Positions 15,720 to 20,758 of a stretch of DNA of 25,209 nt are shown here, piece after piece. The notes beneath the pieces are model-generated. The model ran no database searches and was not told the DNA's origin. It saw only the letters and a list, made by a program, of their open reading frames with translations. Position 1 is the first letter of the stretch. Each line of letters opens with the position of its first letter. This DNA is from a virus. Made by a program: the position numbers and the translations under genes. Where the stretch lies: IMG/VR virus record IMGVR_UViG_3300010389_000122, positions 1-25,209 of that record; one strand, given 5' to 3'.

Positions 15720-16178
15720 TTATAAATCATCAAAATCACCATCAGAATTATCTAATTCTTCATTAGGATCTATATCCATATAGTCTTCATACGCTTTAGT
15801 AATCTCTCTATTTACTTCTTCTAGTATGTATGAATAAATCCTCATAGTTTCAGAAGCTATCCCTATATCTAGCTCTTCTAAAATATTCCAAACTATATTG
15901 CTTGACTCAAATACAATCAAGTCTCTGATGTCAGGCGCGTTTTCATCATCACTTACTAGAAATATACTTACGATACCCGTCCCTTTTAAAGGATGCTTTA
16001 TCAACGAGGTCATTGAATTAAACCCAGGATCTGTAGTAATGGAGAGGCCAGGATACTTATCTTCAATAATTCTAGGTGCAATAAAAGCGTCATTACAAAA
16101 AAACACATCATAAATAACAGGAAAAAGAGGTAGCTTAATTTGCTGATGAAAGATCTTACCATGACTATTGTTTTCCAT
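15720..16178 (-). CDS. hypothetical protein (152 aa), possibly a degenerate peptidase-like fold
   Basis: The ATG at 16178 gives 152 residues; the longer frame would begin with TTG. The N-terminal half is beta-like (IKLPLFPVIYDVFFCNDAFI). The middle IVFESSNIVWNILEELDIGI is followed by SETMRIYSYILEEVNREI and an acidic tail. This spacing recalls phage proteins I have seen with a zinc HE..H helix, then GI....SEE..AY. Here the His positions are replaced (FESSN), so any such enzyme would be inactive; this is a weak analogy. It is the leading gene of the minus-strand block. A TATATTTG -7-like box precedes it. Confidence 0.5.
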   Translation of the reverse strand: MENNSHGKIFHQQIKLPLFPVIYDVFFCNDAFIAPRIIEDKYPGLSITTDPGFNSMTSLIKHPLKGTGIVSIFLVSDDENAPDIRDLIVFESSNIVWNILEELDIGIASETMRIYSYILEEVNREITKAYEDYMDIDPNEELDNSDGDFDDL

Positions 16179-16196
16179 ACGTTTGATTTTAAAAAA

Positions 16197-16204
16197 CAAA
16201 TATA
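16197..16204 (-). promoter_or_regulatory. -7 element (TAnnTTTG) for the first minus-strand gene
   Basis: The complement of 16197-16204 reads TATATTTG, the Bacteroidota -7 consensus, 18 nt before the ATG at 16178. No TTTG is present 19-21 nt upstream, so only half of the promoter is supported. Confidence 0.35.
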
Positions 16205-16249
16205 CTTAAAATTTCATTACTTTACGTGATCTTTCATTTATATAATACT

Positions 16250-16275
16250 TAATGACTAATCCTTTGTAGTCATTA
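16250..16275. repeat. perfect 9-bp inverted repeat near the divergent boundary
   Basis: TAATGACTA (16250-16258) and TAGTCATTA (16267-16275) form a perfect inverted repeat with an 8-nt spacer. A further TTAGTCAT lies at 16304-16311. It could be an operator or an RNA hairpin. No gene covers it. Confidence 0.55.
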
Positions 16276-16307
16276 CCTATTATTCTCCCTAATAGATCTG
16301 TAGTTAG

Positions 16308-16511
16308 TCATATGGATGAATGCCCGGGGACTGTACTAAACACATTAATAGGTTTAAACTCCTCAAACAAAGGAACCGGTGTCTGTCCTCCTACATAAGA
16401 GTATAAACAAACACATAAGGAAAGTAATAAATATCTTATAAGCGTAATAGTATCTTCTATAGTATAAGATAACAATTTAACCCCGGTAAACCAAATATTC
16501 TGTAATAGCAT
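16308..16511 (-). CDS. possible small membrane protein (67 aa), doubtful
   Basis: From the ATG at 16511, 67 residues can be read with a hydrophobic segment TLIRYLLLSLCVCLYSYVGG and a C-terminus FKPINVFSTVPGHSSI. The composition looks protein-like downstream of this ATG but not upstream, where the frame crosses the hairpin array. No promoter or family supports it. Otherwise 16179-16863 has no gene and is regulatory or structural DNA. Confidence 0.25.
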   Translation of the reverse strand: MLLQNIWFTGVKLLSYTIEDTITLIRYLLLSLCVCLYSYVGGQTPVPLFEEFKPINVFSTVPGHSSI

Positions 16512-16586
16512 ATGTGAGGGGTCTTTATATAAACCACCCCCGGCCTGCTCCTGAGTTGGGGCTACCCCCCACACTTGCCAGCACAC

Positions 16587-16801
16587 GCATGCTTTTTCTT
16601 GCAGAAAAATAAAAAAGCATGCTTTTCCTACAGAAAGTTTGACACTTTCTGATCCCACTGCCCTCACACTCTCCTGCACACACAAGCTCACATGCTTGTC
16701 TTGTACTTGTCAGACAAGACAACATGCTCACTTGTTCCAACACAGTCACAGACCTCCTCCTCACTTATAAGGCGCATGATCTTATCAGATCAACTGCCTT
16801 A
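16587..16801. other. array of strong hairpins between the divergent gene blocks
   Basis: Four consecutive perfect inverted repeats are seen: GCATGCTTTTT/AAAAAGCATGC (16587-16622, 11 bp), CAGAAAGT/ACTTTCTG (16631-16651, 8 bp), ACAAGC/GCTTGT (16682-16699), which competes with TTGTCTTGT/ACAAGACAA (16696-16722, 9 bp), and TAAGGC...GCCTTA (16768-16801) enclosing TGATCT/AGATCA. The stretch is C-rich and atypical of the genome. It may be a replication origin, a structured RNA leader, a packaging site or a stack of regulatory sites. It ends just before the first early promoter. Confidence 0.6.
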
Positions 16802-16814
16802 ACGTTCCGCTCTT

Positions 16815-16846
16815 TATTATTCCATCCTTGTCTTAAACTTGTAATC
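16815..16846 (+). promoter_or_regulatory. early promoter element, copy 1
   Basis: TATTATTCCATCCT, then TGT, CTT, five bases and TGTA (16840-16843). It matches five other copies with identical internal spacing. The ATG of the 47-aa gene lies 21 nt after TGTA, leaving a short AU-rich leader that ends in TTTATC before the start codon. Confidence 0.75.
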
Positions 16847-16863
16847 ATAAATATATATTTATC

Positions 16864-17007
16864 ATGAAAAGTTTTATTGCAAAAGAAGTAGTTAACGGAG
16901 TCTACAAAATGGTTCAGTACATTACGTACTCTAATGGTTCACGTGTTAAACGTGTATTAGGTAAGAACGGTATTCCAGAATCCGTTGAACAAATTAAAGG
17001 GAAGTAA
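16864..17007 (+). CDS. small early protein (47 aa)
   Basis: A 47-aa protein starting MKSFIAKEVVNGVYKMVQY and ending EQIKGK. It is basic, with a likely small beta-sheet (VYKMVQYITYSNGSRVKRVL). It is the first gene rightward of the divergent boundary, has its own promoter copy 1, and ends inside a terminator whose loop holds the stop codon. It is therefore a complete single-gene transcription unit. It is too short for most gene finders but well supported by the promoter, leader and terminator. Family not recognised; small first-expressed phage proteins often target host machinery, but that is only inference here. Confidence 0.7.
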   Translation: MKSFIAKEVVNGVYKMVQYITYSNGSRVKRVLGKNGIPESVEQIKGK

Positions 17008-17018
17008 TTCCCTTTTTT
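16996..17018 (+). terminator. terminator overlapping the stop codon of the 47-aa gene
   Basis: AAAGGGAA and TTCCCTTT form an 8-bp stem with loop GTAA, followed by T's to 17018. The TAA stop straddles the loop. Confidence 0.85.
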
Positions 17019-17026
17019 GTTTTAGT

Positions 17027-17057
17027 TATTATTCCATCCTGTTCTTGGACTTGTAGA
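17027..17057 (+). promoter_or_regulatory. early promoter element, copy 2
   Basis: TATTATTCCATCCT, GTT, CTT, five bases, TGTA (17052-17055), the same spacing as the other copies. It begins nine bases after the previous terminator. The leader to the ATG at 17118 is longer here (62 nt) and could fold through GTGG/CCAC. Confidence 0.75.
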
Positions 17058-17117
17058 TGAGTGGCTACGCTTAGACCACAACATGCTATGCAAATTATTA
17101 ACCTTAAATTATTTATC

Positions 17118-17315
17118 ATGTTTAGTATTAACAAAAGAACTGTTAGGTTCAGCGGAGAAATCCGCAGATGTTTAGGTCTTGCTATTGGTCAAGACAAGTG
17201 GTCTTATATGTATAAGACTAAAAGAGAGTGGTCACTTATACTAGGATGTTTCATCTTACGTATGGTTGTGACAAACCACAAAGATGAACCAAAAGGGAAT
17301 AGCTATGAAGTATAG
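17118..17315 (+). CDS. small early protein (65 aa)
   Basis: A 65-aa protein from the ATG at 17118, chosen because it follows the TTAAATTATTTATC leader shared with other early genes. An upstream GTG at 17061 would add 19 residues. It is basic in the first half (FSINKRTVRFSGEIRRC) and has one hydrophobic stretch (LILGCFILRMVV, about 43-54) that may be a membrane or buried helix. It is the first gene of a two-gene unit. Its 3' end overlaps the next start. Family not recognised. Confidence 0.55.
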   Translation: MFSINKRTVRFSGEIRRCLGLAIGQDKWSYMYKTKREWSLILGCFILRMVVTNHKDEPKGNSYEV

Positions 17316-17535
17316 TAATTCATACATTGGGTGCATGCTACTGGGAGTAGTGTGCGCCCTTAATGCTATTTGGCTTATGGTTGAACACCATTCACCTGGT
17401 GCTTGTGCTGTAATGTGTGTATCTGCATTCATATTCTTATGGGTGCCTCAGATGTTTCCTGATGAGGATAAGTACAGAGAACACACATACACTGGCAATG
17501 AGAAACGTCACAGAGATAACTCTAGAAGTAATTAA
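17305..17535 (+). CDS. two-helix membrane protein (76 aa)
   Basis: A 76-aa protein with two predicted membrane helices, about residues 8-26 (IGCMLLGVVCALNAIWLMV) and 31-48 (GACAVMCVSAFIFLWV), and a charged C-terminal tail (DEDKYREHTYTGNEKRHRDN). The ATG at 17305 has an AAGGGAA sequence seven to ten bases upstream, unusual among these genes; an in-frame ATG at 17284 is an alternative. It overlaps the previous gene, so the two are coupled. The topology suits an inner-membrane modifier such as a superinfection-exclusion protein, but no family is recognised. Confidence 0.6.
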   Translation: MKYSNSYIGCMLLGVVCALNAIWLMVEHHSPGACAVMCVSAFIFLWVPQMFPDEDKYREHTYTGNEKRHRDNSRSN

Positions 17536-17593
17536 CATTTAAAAGACTGGTTCAATAGAATGAACCTGTGATAGATAAATGGTGGTTACAAAC

Positions 17594-17624
17594 AGAGAGA
17601 GCTTTAACGGCTCTCTCTTGTTTA
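17594..17624 (+). terminator. terminator of the two-gene unit
   Basis: AGAGAGAGC (17594-17602) pairs with GCTCTCTCT (17610-17618) with a 7-nt loop, followed by a short T-rich tail. It abuts the next promoter copy. A smaller hairpin GGTTCA/TGAACC lies upstream at 17549-17566. Confidence 0.75.
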
Positions 17625-17653
17625 TTATTCCATCCTTTGCTTGTTACTGTATT
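17623..17653 (+). promoter_or_regulatory. early promoter element, copy 3
   Basis: TATTATTCCATCCT, TTG, CTT, five bases, TGTA (17648-17651). The ATG at 17674 follows 22 nt later after an AU-rich leader ending GTATC. Confidence 0.75.
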
Positions 17654-17673
17654 AACCAATTAATTTATGTATC

Positions 17674-17970
17674 ATGAACTACGGAATTAAGTTCTTTGGC
17701 CAGCATGCCATTATAAAACTGCGTTGTAATGTCACACCTGAAGACCGTGACAGAATCAGGGAACAGTATCCTGACTTGCACGTTTACCATACTGGTAGAC
17801 GCACTGCAATAGAGGGCTGTTTACATGCGTCAGAATATCACGGCTTTAAGAAGTACGTTGATGACTGCACTATTAGCTACAAGATTGCAGAGCTTGAGGA
17901 CAAGCGTGCAAGTCTTTGGGCTCCTGAAGGTACGTTCATCATGGATATAGATGATGACTTACCGTTCTGA
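17674..17970 (+). CDS. small early protein with SSB-like C-terminal tip
   Basis: A 98-aa protein whose last nine residues, MDIDDDLPF, differ by two conservative changes from the C-terminal peptide of E. coli SSB (MDFDDDIPF, known to bind the chi subunit, PriA, RecO, RecQ, exonuclease I and others). The body (about 1-85: FFGQHAIIKLRCNVTPEDRD, DLHVYHTGRRTAIEGCLHAS) is too short and does not look like a complete SSB OB-fold. Inference: it may recruit or occupy host SSB-interacting proteins, or be a small DNA-binding protein using the same docking code. It has its own promoter (copy 3) and terminator. Confidence 0.7.
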   Translation: MNYGIKFFGQHAIIKLRCNVTPEDRDRIREQYPDLHVYHTGRRTAIEGCLHASEYHGFKKYVDDCTISYKIAELEDKRASLWAPEGTFIMDIDDDLPF

Positions 17971-17976
17971 GTTATT

Positions 17977-18005
17977 GGGAGAGTGTAACAGCTCTCCCTT
18001 TTTTT
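17977..18005 (+). terminator. terminator after the SSB-tip gene
   Basis: GGGAGAG (17977-17983) pairs with CTCTCCC (17992-17998), followed by seven T. A strong intrinsic terminator. Confidence 0.9.
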
Positions 18006-18086
18006 GTTTAACCTTTTAATCTTATCTTAAGTTAGATGTGTTACTATCATCCACCACACAAGCCTGCTCCGTACTCCGTACTCCGC

Positions 18087-18117
18087 TATTATTCCATCCT
18101 CTCCTTATTATTGTATT
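18087..18117 (+). promoter_or_regulatory. early promoter element, copy 4
   Basis: TATTATTCCATCCT, CTC, CTT, five bases, TGTA (18112-18115). A tandem CCGTACT repeat precedes it (about 18069-18083). The ATG at 18137 follows 21 nt after TGTA. Confidence 0.75.
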
Positions 18118-18136
18118 AATCATTAAATTTATTATC

Positions 18137-18256
18137 ATGAGAAAGTTTATCAAAGAAAATGGTCTTGGTTACGTTGTTATTGTCTCTACAATATTCAGCG
18201 GTTTCCTAACTTGGTTAACCTTTGTTGTTATTAGTCTTATTAGAATATTTGCCTAA
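18137..18256 (+). CDS. one-helix membrane peptide (39 aa)
   Basis: A 39-aa peptide, MRKFIKENGLGYVVIVS followed by a hydrophobic run to IRIFA. The N-terminal charges and the single helix (about 11-36) suggest an N-in inner-membrane peptide. The ATG at 18137 is preceded by the TTAAATTTATTATC leader. The stop overlaps the next ATG (TAATG). It is the first gene of a three-gene unit under promoter copy 4. Family not recognised. Confidence 0.6.
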   Translation: MRKFIKENGLGYVVIVSTIFSGFLTWLTFVVISLIRIFA

Positions 18257-18411
18257 TGGAATACGCAAAAGTTTACCACATAAGTATAAAGGGCGTTGGT
18301 ATACGCCCTATATACGCCTACTCTGTTTGGCATGCTATAGATAAGGCATATACAGAGTACCGTAATAAACAGCCTAATAGGCTATTGTATAAATCAACTT
18401 ATAAGAAATGA
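18256..18411 (+). CDS. small basic protein (51 aa)
   Basis: A 51-aa protein beginning MEYAKVYHISIKGVGIRPIY and ending QPNRLLYKSTYKK. A beta-rich start is followed by a helix (SVWHAIDKAYTEYRNK). It is linked at both ends by start/stop overlaps (TAATG at 18254-18258; ATGA at 18408-18411), which strongly supports a real, coupled gene although it is very short. Function unknown. Confidence 0.6.
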   Translation: MEYAKVYHISIKGVGIRPIYAYSVWHAIDKAYTEYRNKQPNRLLYKSTYKK

Positions 18412-18617
18412 AAGCAAGACTTGAATGGATAGAGTTAGAAGACTCTATTAAGGAGGATATCAAACATATGATGACCTCCTCAGACGGAAATCTGTTTCTA
18501 GCCTTAATGGATATGAAACAAGCTATGTTAAACATGGAATGTTACACCATGTTAGCAAACTTAAGGGACTTGGAAGAAGAAATGGACTGTCCAATTCCTT
18601 ACAAACTATGTGTATAA
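18408..18617 (+). CDS. small acidic helical protein (69 aa)
   Basis: A 69-aa protein that looks all-helical: LEWIELEDSIKEDIKHMM, then LFLALMDMKQAMLNMECYTM and LANLRDLEEEM. It is Met-rich and acidic, with no membrane segment. Its ATG overlaps the previous stop by four bases. It ends at a hairpin terminator, closing the promoter copy 4 unit. The family is unknown. Size and acidity are compatible with a protein-protein interaction factor. Confidence 0.6.
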   Translation: MKARLEWIELEDSIKEDIKHMMTSSDGNLFLALMDMKQAMLNMECYTMLANLRDLEEEMDCPIPYKLCV

Positions 18618-18637
18618 GGGGGATCTTCCCCCTTTAA
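18616..18637 (+). terminator. hairpin terminator overlapping the stop of the 69-aa gene
   Basis: AAGGGGGA (18616-18623) pairs perfectly with TCCCCCTT (18627-18634) with a 3-nt loop; the T tail is short. Promoter copy 5 begins a few bases later. Confidence 0.65.
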
Positions 18638-18642
18638 CCCCC

Positions 18643-18673
18643 TATTATTCCATCCTTTTCTTAAATCTGTATT
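18643..18673 (+). promoter_or_regulatory. early promoter element, copy 5
   Basis: TATTATTCCATCCT, TTT, CTT, five bases, TGTA (18668-18671). The ATG at 18697 lies 25 nt after TGTA. Confidence 0.75.
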
Positions 18674-18696
18674 ATTAACCTTTAAATTTTTATATT

Positions 18697-19119
18697 ATGA
18701 AAGCAACATTATTGCGTCAGTACCCTTCTAAGAAGAACATTGGTCAAACTAACTACACTTATGTGTTAGACGGAACTCCTGAAGAGAATGCACTTTATGC
18801 AGAATCTCAGGGAGACTTCCTACGCACACATGATGACGGTAGATACCTGTTCTTCACTGACAAGTTTGGTGTCACAGAGGTTAAGTTCTCATCTAAAGGA
18901 GAACCGTTTGCGGATACGTCATCATATGACAACGCTAACAGCCTTATTGACCAACTTCCTGACGGTATTCTCAAAGAGAAAACTGCGGAGGCTATGGCTC
19001 AAGCACTACTTGCTCAGGCAGGCTTTAGTGCTAAGGCACAGGCAGTCATTCAGAAGTTTGACAAACCTGCATCTGAACCTGCAAAGGCAGATGACGCAGA
19101 GGACTTAGGTACTCTGTAA
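18697..19119 (+). CDS. conserved phage protein, paralogue A, with acidic C-terminal tail
   Basis: A 140-aa protein homologous to the gene at 20098. Shared blocks are RQY near the start, ENALYAESQGDFLR, YLFFT, SSKGEPFADTSS and a C-terminal KPASEPAKADDAEDLGTL. A beta-rich N-terminal domain (about 1-70) is followed by helices (about 75-120) and a disordered acidic tail ending in a hydrophobic Leu. I recall this family from other phages but know no function. It has its own promoter (copy 5) and terminator. The tail has the general logic of a docking peptide, as in SSB-like proteins, but a different sequence. Confidence 0.7.
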   Translation: MKATLLRQYPSKKNIGQTNYTYVLDGTPEENALYAESQGDFLRTHDDGRYLFFTDKFGVTEVKFSSKGEPFADTSSYDNANSLIDQLPDGILKEKTAEAMAQALLAQAGFSAKAQAVIQKFDKPASEPAKADDAEDLGTL

Positions 19120-19126
19120 TCCTATT

Positions 19127-19158
19127 AGGGGCATCCTCACGGGTGTCCCTACATTTTT
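19127..19158 (+). terminator. terminator of paralogue A gene
   Basis: AGGGGCATC pairs with GGTGTCCCT (9 bp including two G-U) around a 6-nt loop, then TTTTT at 19154-19158. Confidence 0.75.
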
Positions 19159-19178
19159 ATTCACCAAATCTATCTACC

Positions 19179-19295
19179 ATGCAAAAGATACAAGTAACAC
19201 AGCAGGAAATACAAGACGCTATGAAACATAGAGTTCATAGAAACAAGAAGAAGTATTACCGTAAGACTAAACACAAGAATAAGACTAATGACTAG
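19179..19295 (+). CDS. very small basic protein (38 aa)
   Basis: A 38-aa peptide, MQKIQVTQQEIQDAMKHRVH and then a Lys/Arg/Tyr-rich end (KKKYYRKTKHKNKTND). The ATG at 19179 follows a CTATCTACC leader. The TAG stop lies in a terminator stem, as in other units here. No separate copy of the early promoter precedes it, so it may be expressed by read-through. Nucleic-acid binding is plausible from charge. Family not recognised. Confidence 0.5.
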   Translation: MQKIQVTQQEIQDAMKHRVHRNKKKYYRKTKHKNKTND

Positions 19296-19307
19296 TCTTA
19301 TTTTTTT
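19281..19307 (+). terminator. terminator overlapping the stop of the 38-aa gene
   Basis: AAGACTA (19281-19287) and TAGTCTT (19293-19299) form a 7-bp stem with the loop ATGAC, followed by seven T. Confidence 0.85.
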
Positions 19308-19337
19308 CCTTGGTGTTCACTCCGTTCACGCTTTGTT

Positions 19338-19436
19338 ATGATCAGACTTATATGTCTGCTCAGCTCATTAGCTATAAAGCTTACTATCATCCTATCACTA
19401 TCTGCTGAAATACTTGGTGGACTCACAGAAAATTAG
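19338..19436 (+). CDS. possible membrane peptide (32 aa)
   Basis: An ATG at 19338 opens a 32-residue hydrophobic peptide (MIRLICLLSSLAIKLTIILS, ending GGLTEN). It fits the style of the other tiny membrane proteins here and occupies otherwise empty sequence. No promoter copy or conserved leader supports it. It could be chance. Confidence 0.3.
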   Translation: MIRLICLLSSLAIKLTIILSLSAEILGGLTEN

Positions 19437-19450
19437 TATATTAACTGTAT

Positions 19451-19753
19451 ATGGCAACAAAGAAAGTACCTCAAAGAAGAAATAGCAAAGCCGGTAAGTC
19501 TACTGGCAAGAGCAGGTCTGCTAAATACTTTGCAAAGAACAAGGCAGCCAGAGATAAAAAGAAGAAGTATGATACTGCGTACCACAGCTCACCTGAGCGT
19601 AAGAAGTACAGAGCCAAACTGAATAAGGTTACCAGAAAGAAGAGTATACCCGGTAAGGACGTAAGCCATACTAAATCCGGTAAGCTAGTAAGAGAGAAAA
19701 GATCTACTAATAGGGCGCGTAACGGTAAGAACGGTAAGAGCACTAAGAAGTAG
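19451..19753 (+). CDS. lysine/arginine-rich conserved phage protein (100 aa)
   Basis: A 100-aa, extremely basic protein. The core YDTAYHSSPERKKYRAKLNK, then GKDVSHTKSGKLVREK and STNRARNGKNGKSTKK, matches a family of small basic proteins I recall from many phages. The DVSH motif and NRARN end are characteristic. The function is unknown; some are annotated as structural. The N-terminus (MATKKVPQRRNSKAGKS) resembles that of the 101-aa late basic protein. The ATG at 19451 is preceded by ATATTAACTGTAT. No clear terminator follows. DNA or RNA binding is likely from composition. Confidence 0.65.
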   Translation: MATKKVPQRRNSKAGKSTGKSRSAKYFAKNKAARDKKKKYDTAYHSSPERKKYRAKLNKVTRKKSIPGKDVSHTKSGKLVREKRSTNRARNGKNGKSTKK

Positions 19754-19836
19754 CACTGAGTATACGGCCTCTGCGTAGACTATACCATCTTATCTTATAT
19801 TCCATCTTTTTTTCCCCACACACATTCCTTCCCCTC

Positions 19837-19869
19837 TATTTTCACCATCCCTTGCTTGGGTTTGTATAG
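19837..19869 (+). promoter_or_regulatory. early promoter element, copy 6 (diverged upstream part)
   Basis: TATTTTCACCATCC, then C, TTG, CTT, five bases and TGTA (19863-19866). From CCATCC onward the spacing equals the other five copies exactly; the AT-rich upstream part is altered. No start codon follows within 40 nt; the next well-supported gene begins at 20098. Confidence 0.6.
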
Positions 19870-20097
19870 AGTGTTATCAGTATACGCCTTGTTAGCTACT
19901 ACCGCAGGGAAGCAGATCCCTTAAATGCAGATAAGAAGCATTAGTTTATAGCTTAACAGGCCTATAAGATTACAAGCTTACACAGTTGGATAAGCACATG
20001 AGTATACCCCATCCCCTACTTGCACAAGTTGTGGATAGGCATATGAAAGCTTATCAGTCAAATAGTTTTATTGTTTAACCCTAAAAAGAAAATCAAG
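19870..20097 (+). other. long leader or ncRNA region before paralogue B
   Basis: The 344-nt stretch 19754-20097 contains no convincing gene. After promoter copy 6 there are about 230 nt of leader with small hairpins (GGGA/TCCC near 19908-19921) and AGTATAC at about 19877 and 20000, with a third copy before the promoter near 19760. It also has CCATCCCCTACTT at about 20008, a DnaA-box-like TGTGGATAG at about 20031-20039, and a 26-codon frame (19998-20078) that could be an upstream ORF. It ends with a CCTAAAA...AATCAAG leader. Confidence 0.4.
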
Positions 20098-20496
20098 ATG
20101 AAAGGGACAAAAATCAGACAGTACCGTAAGGATAACGGTAATCTAGTACACGTGTATGCAGTTAGCGGAACAAAGCAGGAAATTGCATTATTTGAAGAAT
20201 GCCAAGGAGATAACTTGGTAGTTGATAACGGACAGCCTTTATGGTTTACCGTTAATTATGCTGGTGAGTCTACAGACTTAGTAGCTACTAGTAAGGGTAA
20301 CATCATTGCTGATACTAGCAAGATTGATGCTGCTATGTCATTAGCAGATCAGTATGCAGGTACTGCAACTGGTGATGCTATTGCGGCTAGATTAGCAGAT
20401 CAGCTAATTGGTGGCTTGTTTGCTAGTAAGCCTGCCAGCGTACCAGCTCCTCAGAAAGAGGCAGAAGAGTCTTCAGAAGACTTTGGTACACTGTAA
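20098..20496 (+). CDS. conserved phage protein, paralogue B, with acidic C-terminal tail
   Basis: The ATG at 20098 gives 132 residues; an in-frame TTG at 20071 would add nine but breaks the match with paralogue A. Shared blocks are MKGTKIRQY, ALFEECQGDNL, LWFT, SKGNIIADTS and a C-terminus KPASVPAP...SSEDFGTL. The domain plan is as in paralogue A: beta-rich N-terminal half, Ala-rich helices (about 85-110), acidic tail. The two genes are about 1 kb apart with small genes between, so they likely arose by local duplication and diverged. Function unknown. It is preceded by a long leader and followed by a strong terminator. Confidence 0.7.
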   Translation: MKGTKIRQYRKDNGNLVHVYAVSGTKQEIALFEECQGDNLVVDNGQPLWFTVNYAGESTDLVATSKGNIIADTSKIDAAMSLADQYAGTATGDAIAARLADQLIGGLFASKPASVPAPQKEAEESSEDFGTL

Positions 20497-20509
20497 TAGT
20501 GTAAGAAAT

Positions 20510-20542
20510 GCTCCTGGAACGTAAAGTTCTGGGAGCTTTTTT
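20510..20542 (+). terminator. terminator of paralogue B gene
   Basis: GCTCCTGGAAC (20510-20520) pairs with GTTCTGGGAGC (20526-20536), 11 bp with two G-U pairs and a 5-nt loop, followed by six T. Confidence 0.9.
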
Positions 20543-20692
20543 AGCTTTTTGCCTGCTTAAAGCACTAAAAACTGCAATACTGCGTAGGTTTTTCCTGCTC
20601 ACGCGCGTAAAAAGATAAAAATGTGTAAAGATATGTGTGTTATAGTTCTAATACCACTATATCTTTATACTCTCTCTTAGCTCTCTATACAA

Positions 20693-20714
20693 ATAGTATA
20701 ATATATAATACTAT
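20693..20714. repeat. AT-rich inverted repeat before the 79-aa gene
   Basis: ATAGTAT (20693-20699) and ATACTAT (20708-20714) form a 7-bp inverted repeat within a 150-nt very AT-rich stretch. The rest of 20543-20758 shows no gene; it probably holds the promoter for the next gene, but no copy of the repeated early element is present. Confidence 0.45.
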
Positions 20715-20758
20715 ATAAATATATATAGCTACAATATTAACATCATTTATATTTGCTT

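Noticed and set aside
16525-16764. Open frame on the minus strand through the hairpin array
   Set aside because: Its translation is Cys/Ser/Arg-rich without domain character, and it overlaps the inverted repeats. It looks like chance.
18788-19108. Alternative 106-aa frame inside paralogue A
   Set aside because: The other frame has a clear paralogue, promoter and terminator. This one is Leu/Arg-rich, typical of a frame-shifted shadow.
19795-19812. TATATTCCATCTTTTTTT as a further early promoter copy
   Set aside because: It lacks CCATCC, the CTT and the TGTA at the right spacing. The T-run looks more like a weak transcription end.
20748-20755. TATATTTG as a host-type -7 box giving a leaderless mRNA for the gene at 20759
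   Set aside because: No TTTG lies at the -33 position, and the region is so AT-rich that the match may be chance.
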